A DNA stretch of 64,000 nucleotides from Anaerolineae bacterium (GTDB taxonomy: Bacteria; Chloroflexota; Anaerolineae; 4572-78; J111): assembly GCA_022071955.1 (NCBI GenBank), contig JAJVIM010000001.1, positions 247,200 through 311,199 on the forward strand, in the 5' to 3' direction. Below the pieces are notes generated by a model, which was not told the DNA's origin, made no database searches, and worked only from the letters and a program-made list of their open reading frames with translations. A program made the position numbers and the translations under genes. Shown here in pieces: positions 55,581 through 63,668 of the stretch; the stretch's first letter is position 1; each line of letters opens with the position of its first letter.

Positions 55581-56509
55581 TGGTCGGGCAGAATGGGAAC
55601 GGCGCAAGCGGCTGGGTTTTCAACATTCAGCGGTACTCGGTGCACGACGGGCCGGGCATTCGCACCACTGTCTTTCTGAAAGGGTGTCCCCTGCGCTGCC
55701 CCTGGTGTTATAACCCTGAATCCCAACGCTTTCAGCCGCAGATCGTTTTCCGCAAAGAACCGTGCATCCACTGCGATGCGTGCCTTGAGGTTTGCTCTCG
55801 TGCGGCGATTGCCACAACCGGGGCCGGACAAAAATACATTTTGCCGGACCGCTGCGATCTGTGTGGTCGCTGCCTGGATGAGTGCTATAGCGGGGCACTG
55901 GAGCAGATTGGCCGCCTGATGACGGTGGCTGAAGTCGTCGCGGTCGTGGCGGAAGATCAGCCTTTTTACGAAGGGTCAGGCGGGGGGATGACCCTCTCCG
56001 GCGGCGAGCCGACGGTGCAGGCCGGGTTTTGTCGCACACTGCTAAAGGCCTGTCACGAACTGGAGATTCATACGGCCATCGAGTCGTGCGGCCATACCCG
56101 TTGGGAAGTGTGGCAATCGCTGTTGCCATATCTGGACTTGATCCTCTACGATCTTAAACAGATAGACGCCGAAAAACACAAGCAACAAACCGGGGTATCT
56201 AACAGGTTGATTCTGGACAACTTCCGGCAACTGGTCCGCAGCGGTAAACGGGTTGTGGTGCGGCGGCCGGTGATCCCCGGTTATAACGACAGCCACGAAG
56301 ATATCCACGCTCTGGCCAAATTCGTCAAAGACATCGACGTGAACCAGGAGGTCAATTTGCTGCCTTACCACCGCCTTGGTCAAAATAAGTATGAACTTCT
56401 GGGCCAGGAATACCTGATGCCCGACCACCCTTCCCTGACTAAAGCGGACGTACTTGATTTACAGGATATTCTGCTCTCATACGGCTTACGCGTAAAGGTC
56501 GGAGGCTAA
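55580..56509 (+). CDS. Glycyl radical enzyme activase (radical SAM)
   Basis: 309 aa from the ATG at 55580, overlapping the GRE stop as TGATG. Radical-SAM cysteines 36, 40 and 43 in KGCPLRCPWCYNPE, and an inserted two-cluster ferredoxin domain with CIHCDACLEVC (about 63-73) and CDLCGRCLDEC (about 92-102). GGEPT follows. It makes the 5'-deoxyadenosyl radical that abstracts H from Gly764 of the partner. The two extra [4Fe-4S] clusters are usual in activases of eliminating GREs. Confidence 0.92.
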   Translation: MVGQNGNGASGWVFNIQRYSVHDGPGIRTTVFLKGCPLRCPWCYNPESQRFQPQIVFRKEPCIHCDACLEVCSRAAIATTGAGQKYILPDRCDLCGRCLDECYSGALEQIGRLMTVAEVVAVVAEDQPFYEGSGGGMTLSGGEPTVQAGFCRTLLKACHELEIHTAIESCGHTRWEVWQSLLPYLDLILYDLKQIDAEKHKQQTGVSNRLILDNFRQLVRSGKRVVVRRPVIPGYNDSHEDIHALAKFVKDIDVNQEVNLLPYHRLGQNKYELLGQEYLMPDHPSLTKADVLDLQDILLSYGLRVKVGG

Positions 56510-56981
56510 TAATTACGAGTGGCTACGGTGTGAGGGCGTTCCTGCACGTTCTTGCTTCACACCACAGGATAATCAGGGTTAAGTGAACGCACCTCTATTC
56601 TTTACCCGCCAACATAAAAAGTTCCGGTAACAAAGTGGCACCATAGCCCCTGTGCTGGTCACTTTACTCATCCGCCGGGGTTTAGATACGCATTTCACCC
56701 AACCACGCTATCATCCGGTCGTGATATTTACAATGTGTTAGTAAACGAATGAAACAAATTCGATTTAGCCGAAAATAAAAAGAGTCACGTTTTGCAACGT
56801 GACTCTTTGGCAAATGTTAAGGCTGTGTGAGTGTTCACTTTATCTTGCAGTAAGAGAAAAACGGTATTTTGCAGTGGCCGATTTCCGCGAATACTGGTTG
56901 ATATTTGGACTGTCGTCCAGCATCGCGCTTGACGAAATTGTATCGCGTTCGCGCAGGCTATAAATGGTGAGCAGCCATATT
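56510..56981. other. 472-bp intergenic region between convergent operons
   Basis: No plausible gene. Positions 56620-56680 read, on the minus strand, AAAGTGACC, then GGTGCCACTTT and TTACCGGAA, resembling terminal repeats of IS21-type elements, but no transposase or complete end pair was found. A terminator hairpin for the minus-strand kinase gene lies at 56772-56808. Confidence 0.5.
56772..56808 (-). terminator. Rho-independent terminator of the Ser/Thr kinase operon
   Basis: 12-bp perfect arms (AAAGAGTCACGT and complement), 6-nt loop, followed on the minus strand by TTTTATTTT. It lies about 175 nt after the kinase stop codon. Arms flanked by A and T runs could also work on the plus strand. 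Confidence 0.85.
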
Positions 56982-59900
56982 TCATTCAACCAGTCGAAAG
57001 ACACCATCCGGCGTGGCGGCATAAACCTTTGCTGAATCACTGAGGTCTACCACAATCGAGTAAACCACCGGGTTTGGCCCCAGCCCTGTTGAAAGGGGCC
57101 ACCATTGCTCGCCGGCGTCCTGGGAGACAAAGACACCCCCGTCGGTAGCAACGTAAACGGTTTCCGGCCGGGCTGCGTCAACCGCGATGTCGTTAACCGA
57201 GGGGCTGGTCAACCCGGTATTGGCCTGACGCCAGGCCAGGCCGCCGTTGCTGCTTTTAAGCACTCCCTGATGGGTCGAGCCAACATACACCACATCGGGT
57301 TGAGACGGGTCAACAGCCGCTGTCCGGTAAATGCCATTCAACCCGCCCGCCGAGCGCCACGTTTTCCCACTGTCGTCCGAGCGATAAAAACCTCCCCAGT
57401 GGACTACATACAAACGCTGGCCACCACCAAAGAGGATAGGCAGGCATACCGGCTGCGGGAAACTTGTCACTTCCGCAAAAGTCTCCCCTTTGTCTGCCGA
57501 AACAGCCAGGCGACTGCCGCACTCGTCTACGCCCCACAACCGGGTTGGGTCTTGCGGGTCAGGTATTACTTGCCAGGGACTACGGGTGGGTTTGCCTTTG
57601 CTCGCCTGATCCCAGGTTTGGCCATTGTCTGTAGAACGATGCAGCCCTCTCCACCCATCGGCTTGATAGATAATATTCTGGCCCGCGTCAATTGTCAGCC
57701 GGCCCCCACCAACATCGGCGAGAACCACTCCCCAACTTTTCCCTCCATCCTCGGAGCGATAGACCCGGCCCGGATTGTCCACACTGCTCAAAAATAAGCG
57801 ATTGCCGTCCCGGGAATCCACCGTCAGACGAAGCCGGGCAGCGCCCAGCCAGCCGACATCGTTCCAGGTCCAACCGCCATCGGTAGATTTTTTCACCGTA
57901 TCACTTCCGGCGTAGATTGTTTGAGGACTGCCGGGCGCTATCGCCCAGGGCCGCCTTTCCTGTCCTCCCCAACCTGGGTCATAATTAACTTCTCCCCACG
58001 ATTGGCCGCCGTCAGACGAAATTAATACATTCCCCGCCCGGCCACAATACACTGCCGATTCGCCGGCAGCCAGCCAGTCGCAACCTTGCTCAAGAATAGC
58101 CGTCCAGGTTTGTCCGCCATCCGTGCTCTTGTAAATTCTCTCCTGCCCACCCGCATAGATGGTCTTGAAATCAAGTGGGGCAGTGGCCAGGTGCCACCAA
58201 TCACCACTCTCTTGGTCGGACGCCCTAACCATCTCGGCGGTGGTTAGCCGTTGCCAGGTTTGTCCGCCATCGGCTGACTCGTACACTCCGGCCAGGCATT
58301 CAGAATTGGGATGTTGAAAGGCGGCGGCATAAAGGTGTTTGTTGTTGGCCGGGTCTATCGCCAGCCCGGTAACCTGGGGGCAATCGTTGCCAATGGGCTG
58401 CCAGCTTGCGCCGGCGTTGGTAGAAAGGTAAAAGCCATCCGTAGTGCCGGTGTAATACAACCGATTGCTGTCAGTGGGGTCAAGATAAACCAGTCCGGTC
58501 CAGTTCCAGGCTTTGTCCAGAGGCAAGCCCTTATTGGCTGATTGCCATGTCTGCCCGCCGTCGGTGGATCTGTAAACACCGCCCTGGTCAAACAAGGCAG
58601 CATACACATTATTAGAGTTTTCAGGGTCTACTACGATGCTGCCAACCGTGCCTTTGCCCAAACCAGCGTTGCCAGGCACCCAGGTCGTTCCGCCATCAAC
58701 CGAGAGATATATACCGGCCCCATATGTCCCGGCTAAAATGATATTGGGATTGCTGGGGGCCATAGCGATGGTGTTGATGGCTACCGGCAAGAAGTTAGTG
58801 GCGTCGGCCAGCTTCTCCCACCTTAATCTGGCCAGAGAGGGAGGCGGACTGGCCGGCGTCGAGGCAGGGGGCGCAGTCGAACTGGGAGCGGCGGCAGTTT
58901 GGGGTGGCAACGCTGTGGGGTAAGCCTCTTCCTTTGATATGGTAGAAGCAGGAGTGGGCGTGGCCGGAGGAGGGGTGAGTTTCGGCGGCTCAGGCGTAAT
59001 TTTCGCCGCCGCTGCCGGCGAAGTTGTAGCCACGGCTTCACTTCCCGCTGTGGTCATTTCCGTAGGCAAGATCACCTGCACCTGCCCGCCGCTGATCTCC
59101 ACCCGGCCCGGAACCTGGCTCAGAATCAGGCCGGCCAGGACCAGCACTACCAACCCCAGGCCGGCCGCGGCCAATATCCACAGCGGCGGCATGGTTAGGC
59201 GGACGGGCTGGGGCGGAAGGGGGCCGGTATCACCGGGCGCGGCCACCTGAGGGAGGGCCGCCGGCGTTGGCCAAGGCATCGCCACACCAACCTCGGCCGG
59301 AGCCGCCTGTACGGCCTGGTCAAAGGCGGTCACCAGGTCGCGCATCGTCTGGAAACGGTCGGCAGGATTTTTGGCCAGCGCCTTAAGGATAACCCGTTCC
59401 ACCTCCTCTGGCAGGTCAGGCCGGAGTTGGCGCGGCAAGGGCAGGGGTTCGGTAAGATGCTTCATCAACACGGCAAAGGGCGTTTCGGCGTCAAACGGCA
59501 GCCGGCCGGTGACCATCTCGTAGATCACCACCCCCATCGCGTAAATATCGGCGCGATGATCCACCTTGGCCGACTCTCCCTGTTCCGGGGCCATATACTG
59601 CGGCGTGCCAATAACCCCGGAATGGGTCAGGCCGAGCGTTCCTTCAACAATTTTGGCGATGCCAAAATCCGTCAGATAACAATCCCCCTGGCGGTCCACC
59701 AGGATGTTGCTCGGCTTCAGGTCACGATGAATCACCCCCAATTGGTGGGCATATTCCAGCGCCGAACCAATTTGCGTTACCACCCGGCGCGCTTCTTCCA
59801 GCGACAGCGCCCCGTGGGTGAGCCGGTCGGTGAGCGTGCCGGCCTGAATAAAACGCATCACCAGATAGAGATAACCGTCCTCTTCGCCGTGATCGTACAC

Positions 59901-60122
59901 CGGCAGGATATGCAGATGTTCCAGCCTGGCAATGACCCTGGCTTCCTGTTGGAAGCGCTTGATAAACGTAGGCGACTGGCTGAGGTGGGTGGAGAGAATC
60001 TTGAGGGCCACATAACGATCCATTGACGGCTGGTAAGCTTTGTAGACGGTAGCCATCCCGCCCAAACCAATTTGCTCGATGATCCGGTAACTGCCCAGTG
60101 TTTTGCCGACCAGATTTGGCAT
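56982..60122 (-). CDS. Transmembrane Ser/Thr protein kinase with extracellular Asp-box beta-propeller
   Basis: 1046 aa. Kinase domain 11-270: GLGGMATVY, Lys41 in VALK, HRDLKPSN (132-139), DFG (152-154) and APE (178-180). A membrane segment spans about 314-336. A Pro/Thr/Ala-rich linker (to about 430) leads to an extracellular part with at least twelve Asp-box motifs (S-x-D-x-G-x-T-W type, such as RSTDGGQTW and KSSNGGLAW), expected to fold as one or two BNR/sortilin-like propellers. Such a layout suggests a receptor kinase that senses a polymer or protein outside and phosphorylates cytoplasmic targets. GAGGAG precedes the ATG; a secreted protein gene lies 14 nt upstream. Confidence 0.92.
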   Translation of the reverse strand: MPNLVGKTLGSYRIIEQIGLGGMATVYKAYQPSMDRYVALKILSTHLSQSPTFIKRFQQEARVIARLEHLHILPVYDHGEEDGYLYLVMRFIQAGTLTDRLTHGALSLEEARRVVTQIGSALEYAHQLGVIHRDLKPSNILVDRQGDCYLTDFGIAKIVEGTLGLTHSGVIGTPQYMAPEQGESAKVDHRADIYAMGVVIYEMVTGRLPFDAETPFAVLMKHLTEPLPLPRQLRPDLPEEVERVILKALAKNPADRFQTMRDLVTAFDQAVQAAPAEVGVAMPWPTPAALPQVAAPGDTGPLPPQPVRLTMPPLWILAAAGLGLVVLVLAGLILSQVPGRVEISGGQVQVILPTEMTTAGSEAVATTSPAAAAKITPEPPKLTPPPATPTPASTISKEEAYPTALPPQTAAAPSSTAPPASTPASPPPSLARLRWEKLADATNFLPVAINTIAMAPSNPNIILAGTYGAGIYLSVDGGTTWVPGNAGLGKGTVGSIVVDPENSNNVYAALFDQGGVYRSTDGGQTWQSANKGLPLDKAWNWTGLVYLDPTDSNRLYYTGTTDGFYLSTNAGASWQPIGNDCPQVTGLAIDPANNKHLYAAAFQHPNSECLAGVYESADGGQTWQRLTTAEMVRASDQESGDWWHLATAPLDFKTIYAGGQERIYKSTDGGQTWTAILEQGCDWLAAGESAVYCGRAGNVLISSDGGQSWGEVNYDPGWGGQERRPWAIAPGSPQTIYAGSDTVKKSTDGGWTWNDVGWLGAARLRLTVDSRDGNRLFLSSVDNPGRVYRSEDGGKSWGVVLADVGGGRLTIDAGQNIIYQADGWRGLHRSTDNGQTWDQASKGKPTRSPWQVIPDPQDPTRLWGVDECGSRLAVSADKGETFAEVTSFPQPVCLPILFGGGQRLYVVHWGGFYRSDDSGKTWRSAGGLNGIYRTAAVDPSQPDVVYVGSTHQGVLKSSNGGLAWRQANTGLTSPSVNDIAVDAARPETVYVATDGGVFVSQDAGEQWWPLSTGLGPNPVVYSIVVDLSDSAKVYAATPDGVFRLVE

Positions 60123-60136
60123 AGTCCATCTCCTCT

Positions 60137-61396
60137 TTACGGCGTGCAGGAAGCCTGGAAGTTATCAAAACGCATATCTATCGGGGCGACCTGATACGTG
60201 TAAGCCACTACACCGGCGTCGCGCCCGCCGCCGGTAAAACTTCCATCCGTCACAGTTGTCACCAGAGTACCGTTAATGTAGAGTCGGATCGTGCTCCCAA
60301 CTCGGTCCACGCGCAAGTGGTTGATATTACTACCCCGCTGGATGGTCGGACTGTAGAGCCAATTTCTCAGCACCGTATCGGAACCGTCCATCCATCTTTT
60401 ATTCAGCCAGTACGTCTGATCATCAGGATTGACAAGAAGCGTGTAACCTTCATAGGTGTCTGTACCCCAACGAATTCCGAACACCAGGCCATTGTCGCCG
60501 GGGTTACTGGTTGCTTGCCGGGTATCCACTTCAACCCGGTAATTGGCCGGCAGAACCAGATCAGGGGTCACCAATAACCGCGTGTCAAGATTCTTGAGCA
60601 AGATCTGGTATTCTTCATTTTCTACTACGTATCCCCAGGTATGGTCAACATCATCGCCTGTATACCAGCCACTGTCGGGGTCGCTGAAGTCGTCAAAATA
60701 GCCGGGGAATTCTGAACAAAAGTTTTTGTTGATGAGCGGCAAATAGGTGTAACTCGCGCTTTCAAAGGTCACATCATCAATAAAAAGGTTGCTGTTAAGG
60801 CTACCATCCGTCTCGGCCCGAATTTGCAACTGGACTGACTGCCCGGCATAGGCTGACAGGTTAATTGTGCTTTTTTCCCAACCAGAGGTGTTGGCCGAAT
60901 CGCACAAGTCTAAATTGGCTACTGTGGTGTTGTTGATTCGAACACTGCCAAAATCATAACCGCACAAATCCCCGGAGCTAATCCACTTCCAAAAACTTAA
61001 CATCGACTGGCCGGCAGGGACGGTGAGCGTTTGCGAGATATAGGCCACTTCATTATCACCGCCGCCCAGCCAAACGGCCCAATTACCGCTGTGGGGCGTT
61101 ACGCCGATCGCGCTCAACGTTGTCGAACTAACGACGAGCGGCCAGCCCTGCGCGGAATATTCAACCCACGAGCCATCCGGCCCATTTTCAAAATCGCCAT
61201 TAGCGGCGTTGGCCGCCCGGACTCCGGGCGACGGTAACGGAGGATGACTTCCATCAATAGCAACCTTTTCTTTGGGCGTGTCCGATCCGCCCGTTTGGGC
61301 GTACACCGGTCCGGTGAGGGTATTTACGGCCCCCAGTAAAACAAGCGTGAGAGCCAGGCCCAAACCCAGCCCCAGGACGAAACGTTGGGTGTTCAT
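60137..61396 (-). CDS. Secreted two-domain protein, lectin/LamG-like
   Basis: 419 aa. Signal peptide (residues 1-34, core LGLGLGLALTLVLLGAV, ending VYAQ). Residues about 66-215 form a jelly-roll-like domain (GDFENGPDGSWVEYS, WLGGGDNEVAYISQTL). After TYLPLINKN, a motif common in surface proteins of Chloroflexota, residues about 235-417 resemble a concanavalin-like/LamG or DUF1080 fold (DDFSDPDSGW, RLYINGTLV, FDNFQASC). It ends 14 nt before the receptor-like kinase gene. It may be a ligand or co-receptor; no catalytic residues were recognised. Confidence 0.7.
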   Translation of the reverse strand: MNTQRFVLGLGLGLALTLVLLGAVNTLTGPVYAQTGGSDTPKEKVAIDGSHPPLPSPGVRAANAANGDFENGPDGSWVEYSAQGWPLVVSSTTLSAIGVTPHSGNWAVWLGGGDNEVAYISQTLTVPAGQSMLSFWKWISSGDLCGYDFGSVRINNTTVANLDLCDSANTSGWEKSTINLSAYAGQSVQLQIRAETDGSLNSNLFIDDVTFESASYTYLPLINKNFCSEFPGYFDDFSDPDSGWYTGDDVDHTWGYVVENEEYQILLKNLDTRLLVTPDLVLPANYRVEVDTRQATSNPGDNGLVFGIRWGTDTYEGYTLLVNPDDQTYWLNKRWMDGSDTVLRNWLYSPTIQRGSNINHLRVDRVGSTIRLYINGTLVTTVTDGSFTGGGRDAGVVAYTYQVAPIDMRFDNFQASCTP

Positions 61397-61533
61397 AGGG
61401 TTGTTCTCCTCGATACTGAAGCAGGTTACAAATTATGATTGAGCTAACAGTATCGTAACACACCCACATTGCGGCCAGATCGCCAAAATGTAACGGTTTT
61501 GTAAACACTTTTGCCCGGCCTGCCAGGGTTGCC

Positions 61534-62661
61534 CTACCGGGCGACAGGCAGGCGAAAGATAAAAGTAGCGCCCTGTTCAGGCCGGCTCTGGACAAAAATA
61601 GATGAACCGTGCTGCTCAATGATAGCGCGCACAATGGTCAACCCCAGGCCGGCGCCGGGCAAACTCCGGGCGTTTTCGGCGCGATACAACGGTTCGAACA
61701 GGTGCGGCAGATCTTCCGGGGCGATGCCGGGGCCGGTATCGCTAACTTCTACCCGAATATACCCTCCTTCAGGAACGAGTTTCAGCGTGACCGTACCATC
61801 AGGCGGGGTATATTTAACCGCATTATCCACCAGGTTAACCAGGGCTTGCTGGATCCGGTCGGGGTCGGCGCAGACGCGGGGCAGGCTGACCGGCGTGTTA
61901 AGCGTGAGAGTCAGGCCCGCCGCCTCGGCGCGATCATACAACAATGCCAAGGCGCTTTCGGCCACGCCGCGCAGGTTGATAGACCGGGTGAGCGGGGGTG
62001 AGGCATCCAGCCGAGACAGGGTCAGCAAATCTTCCACCAGCCGGGCCAGGCGTTTGGTCTCGGCCGCGATAAAATCACGCGAGCGACGCCACAAAGCCTC
62101 GTCGGCCGGGCTGCAACTCTCCAGCACATCAGCGTGGCCCACGATAGCAGTCAGCGGGGTACGGAGTTCGTGAGCCACCAGCCGGGTCAGATGCAGGCCG
62201 GCTTGCCCGCCTCCGGGCTGGCCGACCAGCAACACGGCCGGCCCTGAGTGTAACACCTTTGAAGCCGGAGAGCGGTTATCCGGGAGAGGCACAGCCCGCA
62301 CCGTGGCCGGGCCTTCACTTAGAGTCACCTGGGCCGTTTCTGCCTGGCGGCCGGAGACAACGCGCCGCACCAGGGTACTCAGATGAGCGTTCAATTGGGA
62401 GGGCGAGTTGGGTTCAAACCATGCCGCTGCTTCAGCATTGGCTGCCACCGGCCGGCCATCACGCCTCACCAACGCAGCCGGTAAGGGCAAGATGTTCAAT
62501 ATATCTTCCCAAGGGGATGGGCGAGGCATCGGAGCGGGCCGCAGCCGCAACGCCAGCAGGCCGCCCAGGGCCATTGCCAGCAGCAATAAGCCAAGCAAAA
62601 TCAGGAGGATAACTCCCGCGGGGAGACTAAAGGAGGGAGGTTGAAGGAGCGATATGGCCAT
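61534..62661 (-). CDS. Membrane sensor histidine kinase
   Basis: 375 aa. One N-terminal membrane segment (about 15-40), a PAS-like stretch (ALVRRDGRPVAANAEAAAWF), HisKA with H-box LVAHELRTPLTAIVGHADVL, and HATPase_c (VDNAVKYTPPDG, DTGPGIAPEDLPHLFEPLYR, GAGLGLTIVRAI). With almost no extracellular part it senses membrane or cytoplasmic signals. The response regulator gene lies 20 nt upstream, so this is a pair of the PhoR/PhoB kind. Confidence 0.9.
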   Translation of the reverse strand: MAISLLQPPSFSLPAGVILLILLGLLLLAMALGGLLALRLRPAPMPRPSPWEDILNILPLPAALVRRDGRPVAANAEAAAWFEPNSPSQLNAHLSTLVRRVVSGRQAETAQVTLSEGPATVRAVPLPDNRSPASKVLHSGPAVLLVGQPGGGQAGLHLTRLVAHELRTPLTAIVGHADVLESCSPADEALWRRSRDFIAAETKRLARLVEDLLTLSRLDASPPLTRSINLRGVAESALALLYDRAEAAGLTLTLNTPVSLPRVCADPDRIQQALVNLVDNAVKYTPPDGTVTLKLVPEGGYIRVEVSDTGPGIAPEDLPHLFEPLYRAENARSLPGAGLGLTIVRAIIEQHGSSIFVQSRPEQGATFIFRLPVAR

Positions 62662-62681
62662 AACAACCCTTGTGTCACTAC

Positions 62682-63377
62682 TTATCGGTCGGCGACGAAT
62701 TTATAGCCGATACTGTGCACAGTCAGTAAAACCTGGGGATCGTGCGGATCATCCTCCAATTTACGGCGCAAGCGCTGTATATGTACGTCAACCGTGCGCG
62801 AGTCGCCGTCAAAATCGTAACCCCACACCTGCGCCAGCAAAGTATCCCGGCCAAAAACCCGGCCGGGGTTGCGGGCCAGCAGGGCCAACAGATCGAACTC
62901 TTTGGGGGTCAGGTCGACCGGCTGACCGGTCTTTAATACTTGTCGGCCGGTGAAGTTAATTTCCAGGGTGCCAAAACACAGGCGGTTCTCTCGCCTTGGG
63001 CCGGCGCTGTGCCGGGCGAGCCGCAGCACAGCCCGAACCCGAGCCAACAACTCGCGGGCGTTAAAAGGCTTGGTCACATAATCATCTGCGCCCGCTTCCA
63101 GGCCCACAATCTTATCCACATCCTCGTCCCGCGCGGTGAGCATAATAATTGGCAAATAATGGTCACGGCGGCGGATCGTCTGGCAAACTTGCAGTCCGTC
63201 CAGGCCGGGCAGCGCCAAATCGAGAATAACCAGGTCCGGCTCAGAAGAACCAATCAATGTTAAAGCCCGAACACCGTCACCCACCCACGTGACCTTAAAG
63301 CCATCTCGTTCAAGGGTGGTCTGGACAAATGCAGCAATAGCTTCCTCGTCTTCGACAATCAAGATATGCCCGAGCAT
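62682..63377 (-). CDS. OmpR/PhoB-family response regulator
   Basis: 231 aa from the ATG at 63377 (GAGGG 5 nt upstream) rather than a longer reading. Receiver: ILIVEDEEAIAAF, phospho-Asp in LVILDLALPGLDG, MLTARDEDVDK, Lys in YVTKPFNARELLARV. C-terminal winged helix: LTPKEFDLLALLARNPGRVFGRDTLLAQVWG-type (split), DSRTVDVHIQRLRRKL. Partner of the membrane kinase that follows. Target genes unknown; the secreted protein and kinase nearby are candidates. Confidence 0.92.
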   Translation of the reverse strand: MLGHILIVEDEEAIAAFVQTTLERDGFKVTWVGDGVRALTLIGSSEPDLVILDLALPGLDGLQVCQTIRRRDHYLPIIMLTARDEDVDKIVGLEAGADDYVTKPFNARELLARVRAVLRLARHSAGPRRENRLCFGTLEINFTGRQVLKTGQPVDLTPKEFDLLALLARNPGRVFGRDTLLAQVWGYDFDGDSRTVDVHIQRLRRKLEDDPHDPQVLLTVHSIGYKFVADR

Positions 63378-63544
63378 AACGGCCCTCAGCGGCTTTTGAT
63401 TATACCCCATTATACACCCGGTACCTCGTCAAGGATAAGTTGATAGAACTGAATCTCCTCACGCCTAACCACCCTGCGGGTGGCAGGGGCGGAGACTTTC
63501 AAGCTGCATTCCTGGTAATCCAAGCCGGCTTTTTCCCCCGCAGT

Positions 63545-63559
63545 TTCACCCCGGGTGAA
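63545..63559. promoter_or_regulatory. 15-bp palindrome in the divergent regulator region
   Basis: TTCACCC-C-GGGTGAA, perfect, 37 bp upstream of the -35 box of the RpiR-type gene and within the 291-bp gap between divergent regulators. A smaller inverted repeat (CCACCC/GGGTGG) lies at 63469-63483. Function unknown. Confidence 0.4.
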
Positions 63560-63595
63560 CGCCCAAATCAACCGATGACCAGAGGAAAATGGGGA

Positions 63596-63624
63596 TTGAC
63601 AATAATTTTCACATATGGTAAGAT
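63596..63624 (+). promoter_or_regulatory. Sigma-70-type promoter of the RpiR-family gene
   Basis: TTGACA (63596-63601), 17-bp spacer, TAAGAT (63619-63624). Start near 63631, 38 nt before the ATG. It overlaps and precedes the palindromes at 63605-63641. Confidence 0.75.
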
Positions 63625-63641
63625 TGTGAAAATAATTTTCA
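63605..63641. promoter_or_regulatory. Operators over the RpiR promoter
   Basis: Two overlapping symmetries: ATTTTCACA (63605-63613) with TGTGAAAAT (63625-63633), and a perfect 15-bp palindrome TGAAAATAATTTTCA (63627-63641). TGAAAAT-type inverted repeats are usual RpiR-family sites, so autoregulation is likely. Confidence 0.65.
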
Positions 63642-63668
63642 TAACTTAACACTTTGGGCTCACAAAAA

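Noticed and set aside
56785..57040. Two overlapping 66-codon frames near the kinase 3' end
   Set aside because: They span the terminator hairpin and overlap the kinase gene; no ribosome site.
63410..63652. 80-codon open frame between the OmpR-type and RpiR-type genes
   Set aside because: It lies over the RpiR promoter and operators, has no ribosome site and no recognisable features.
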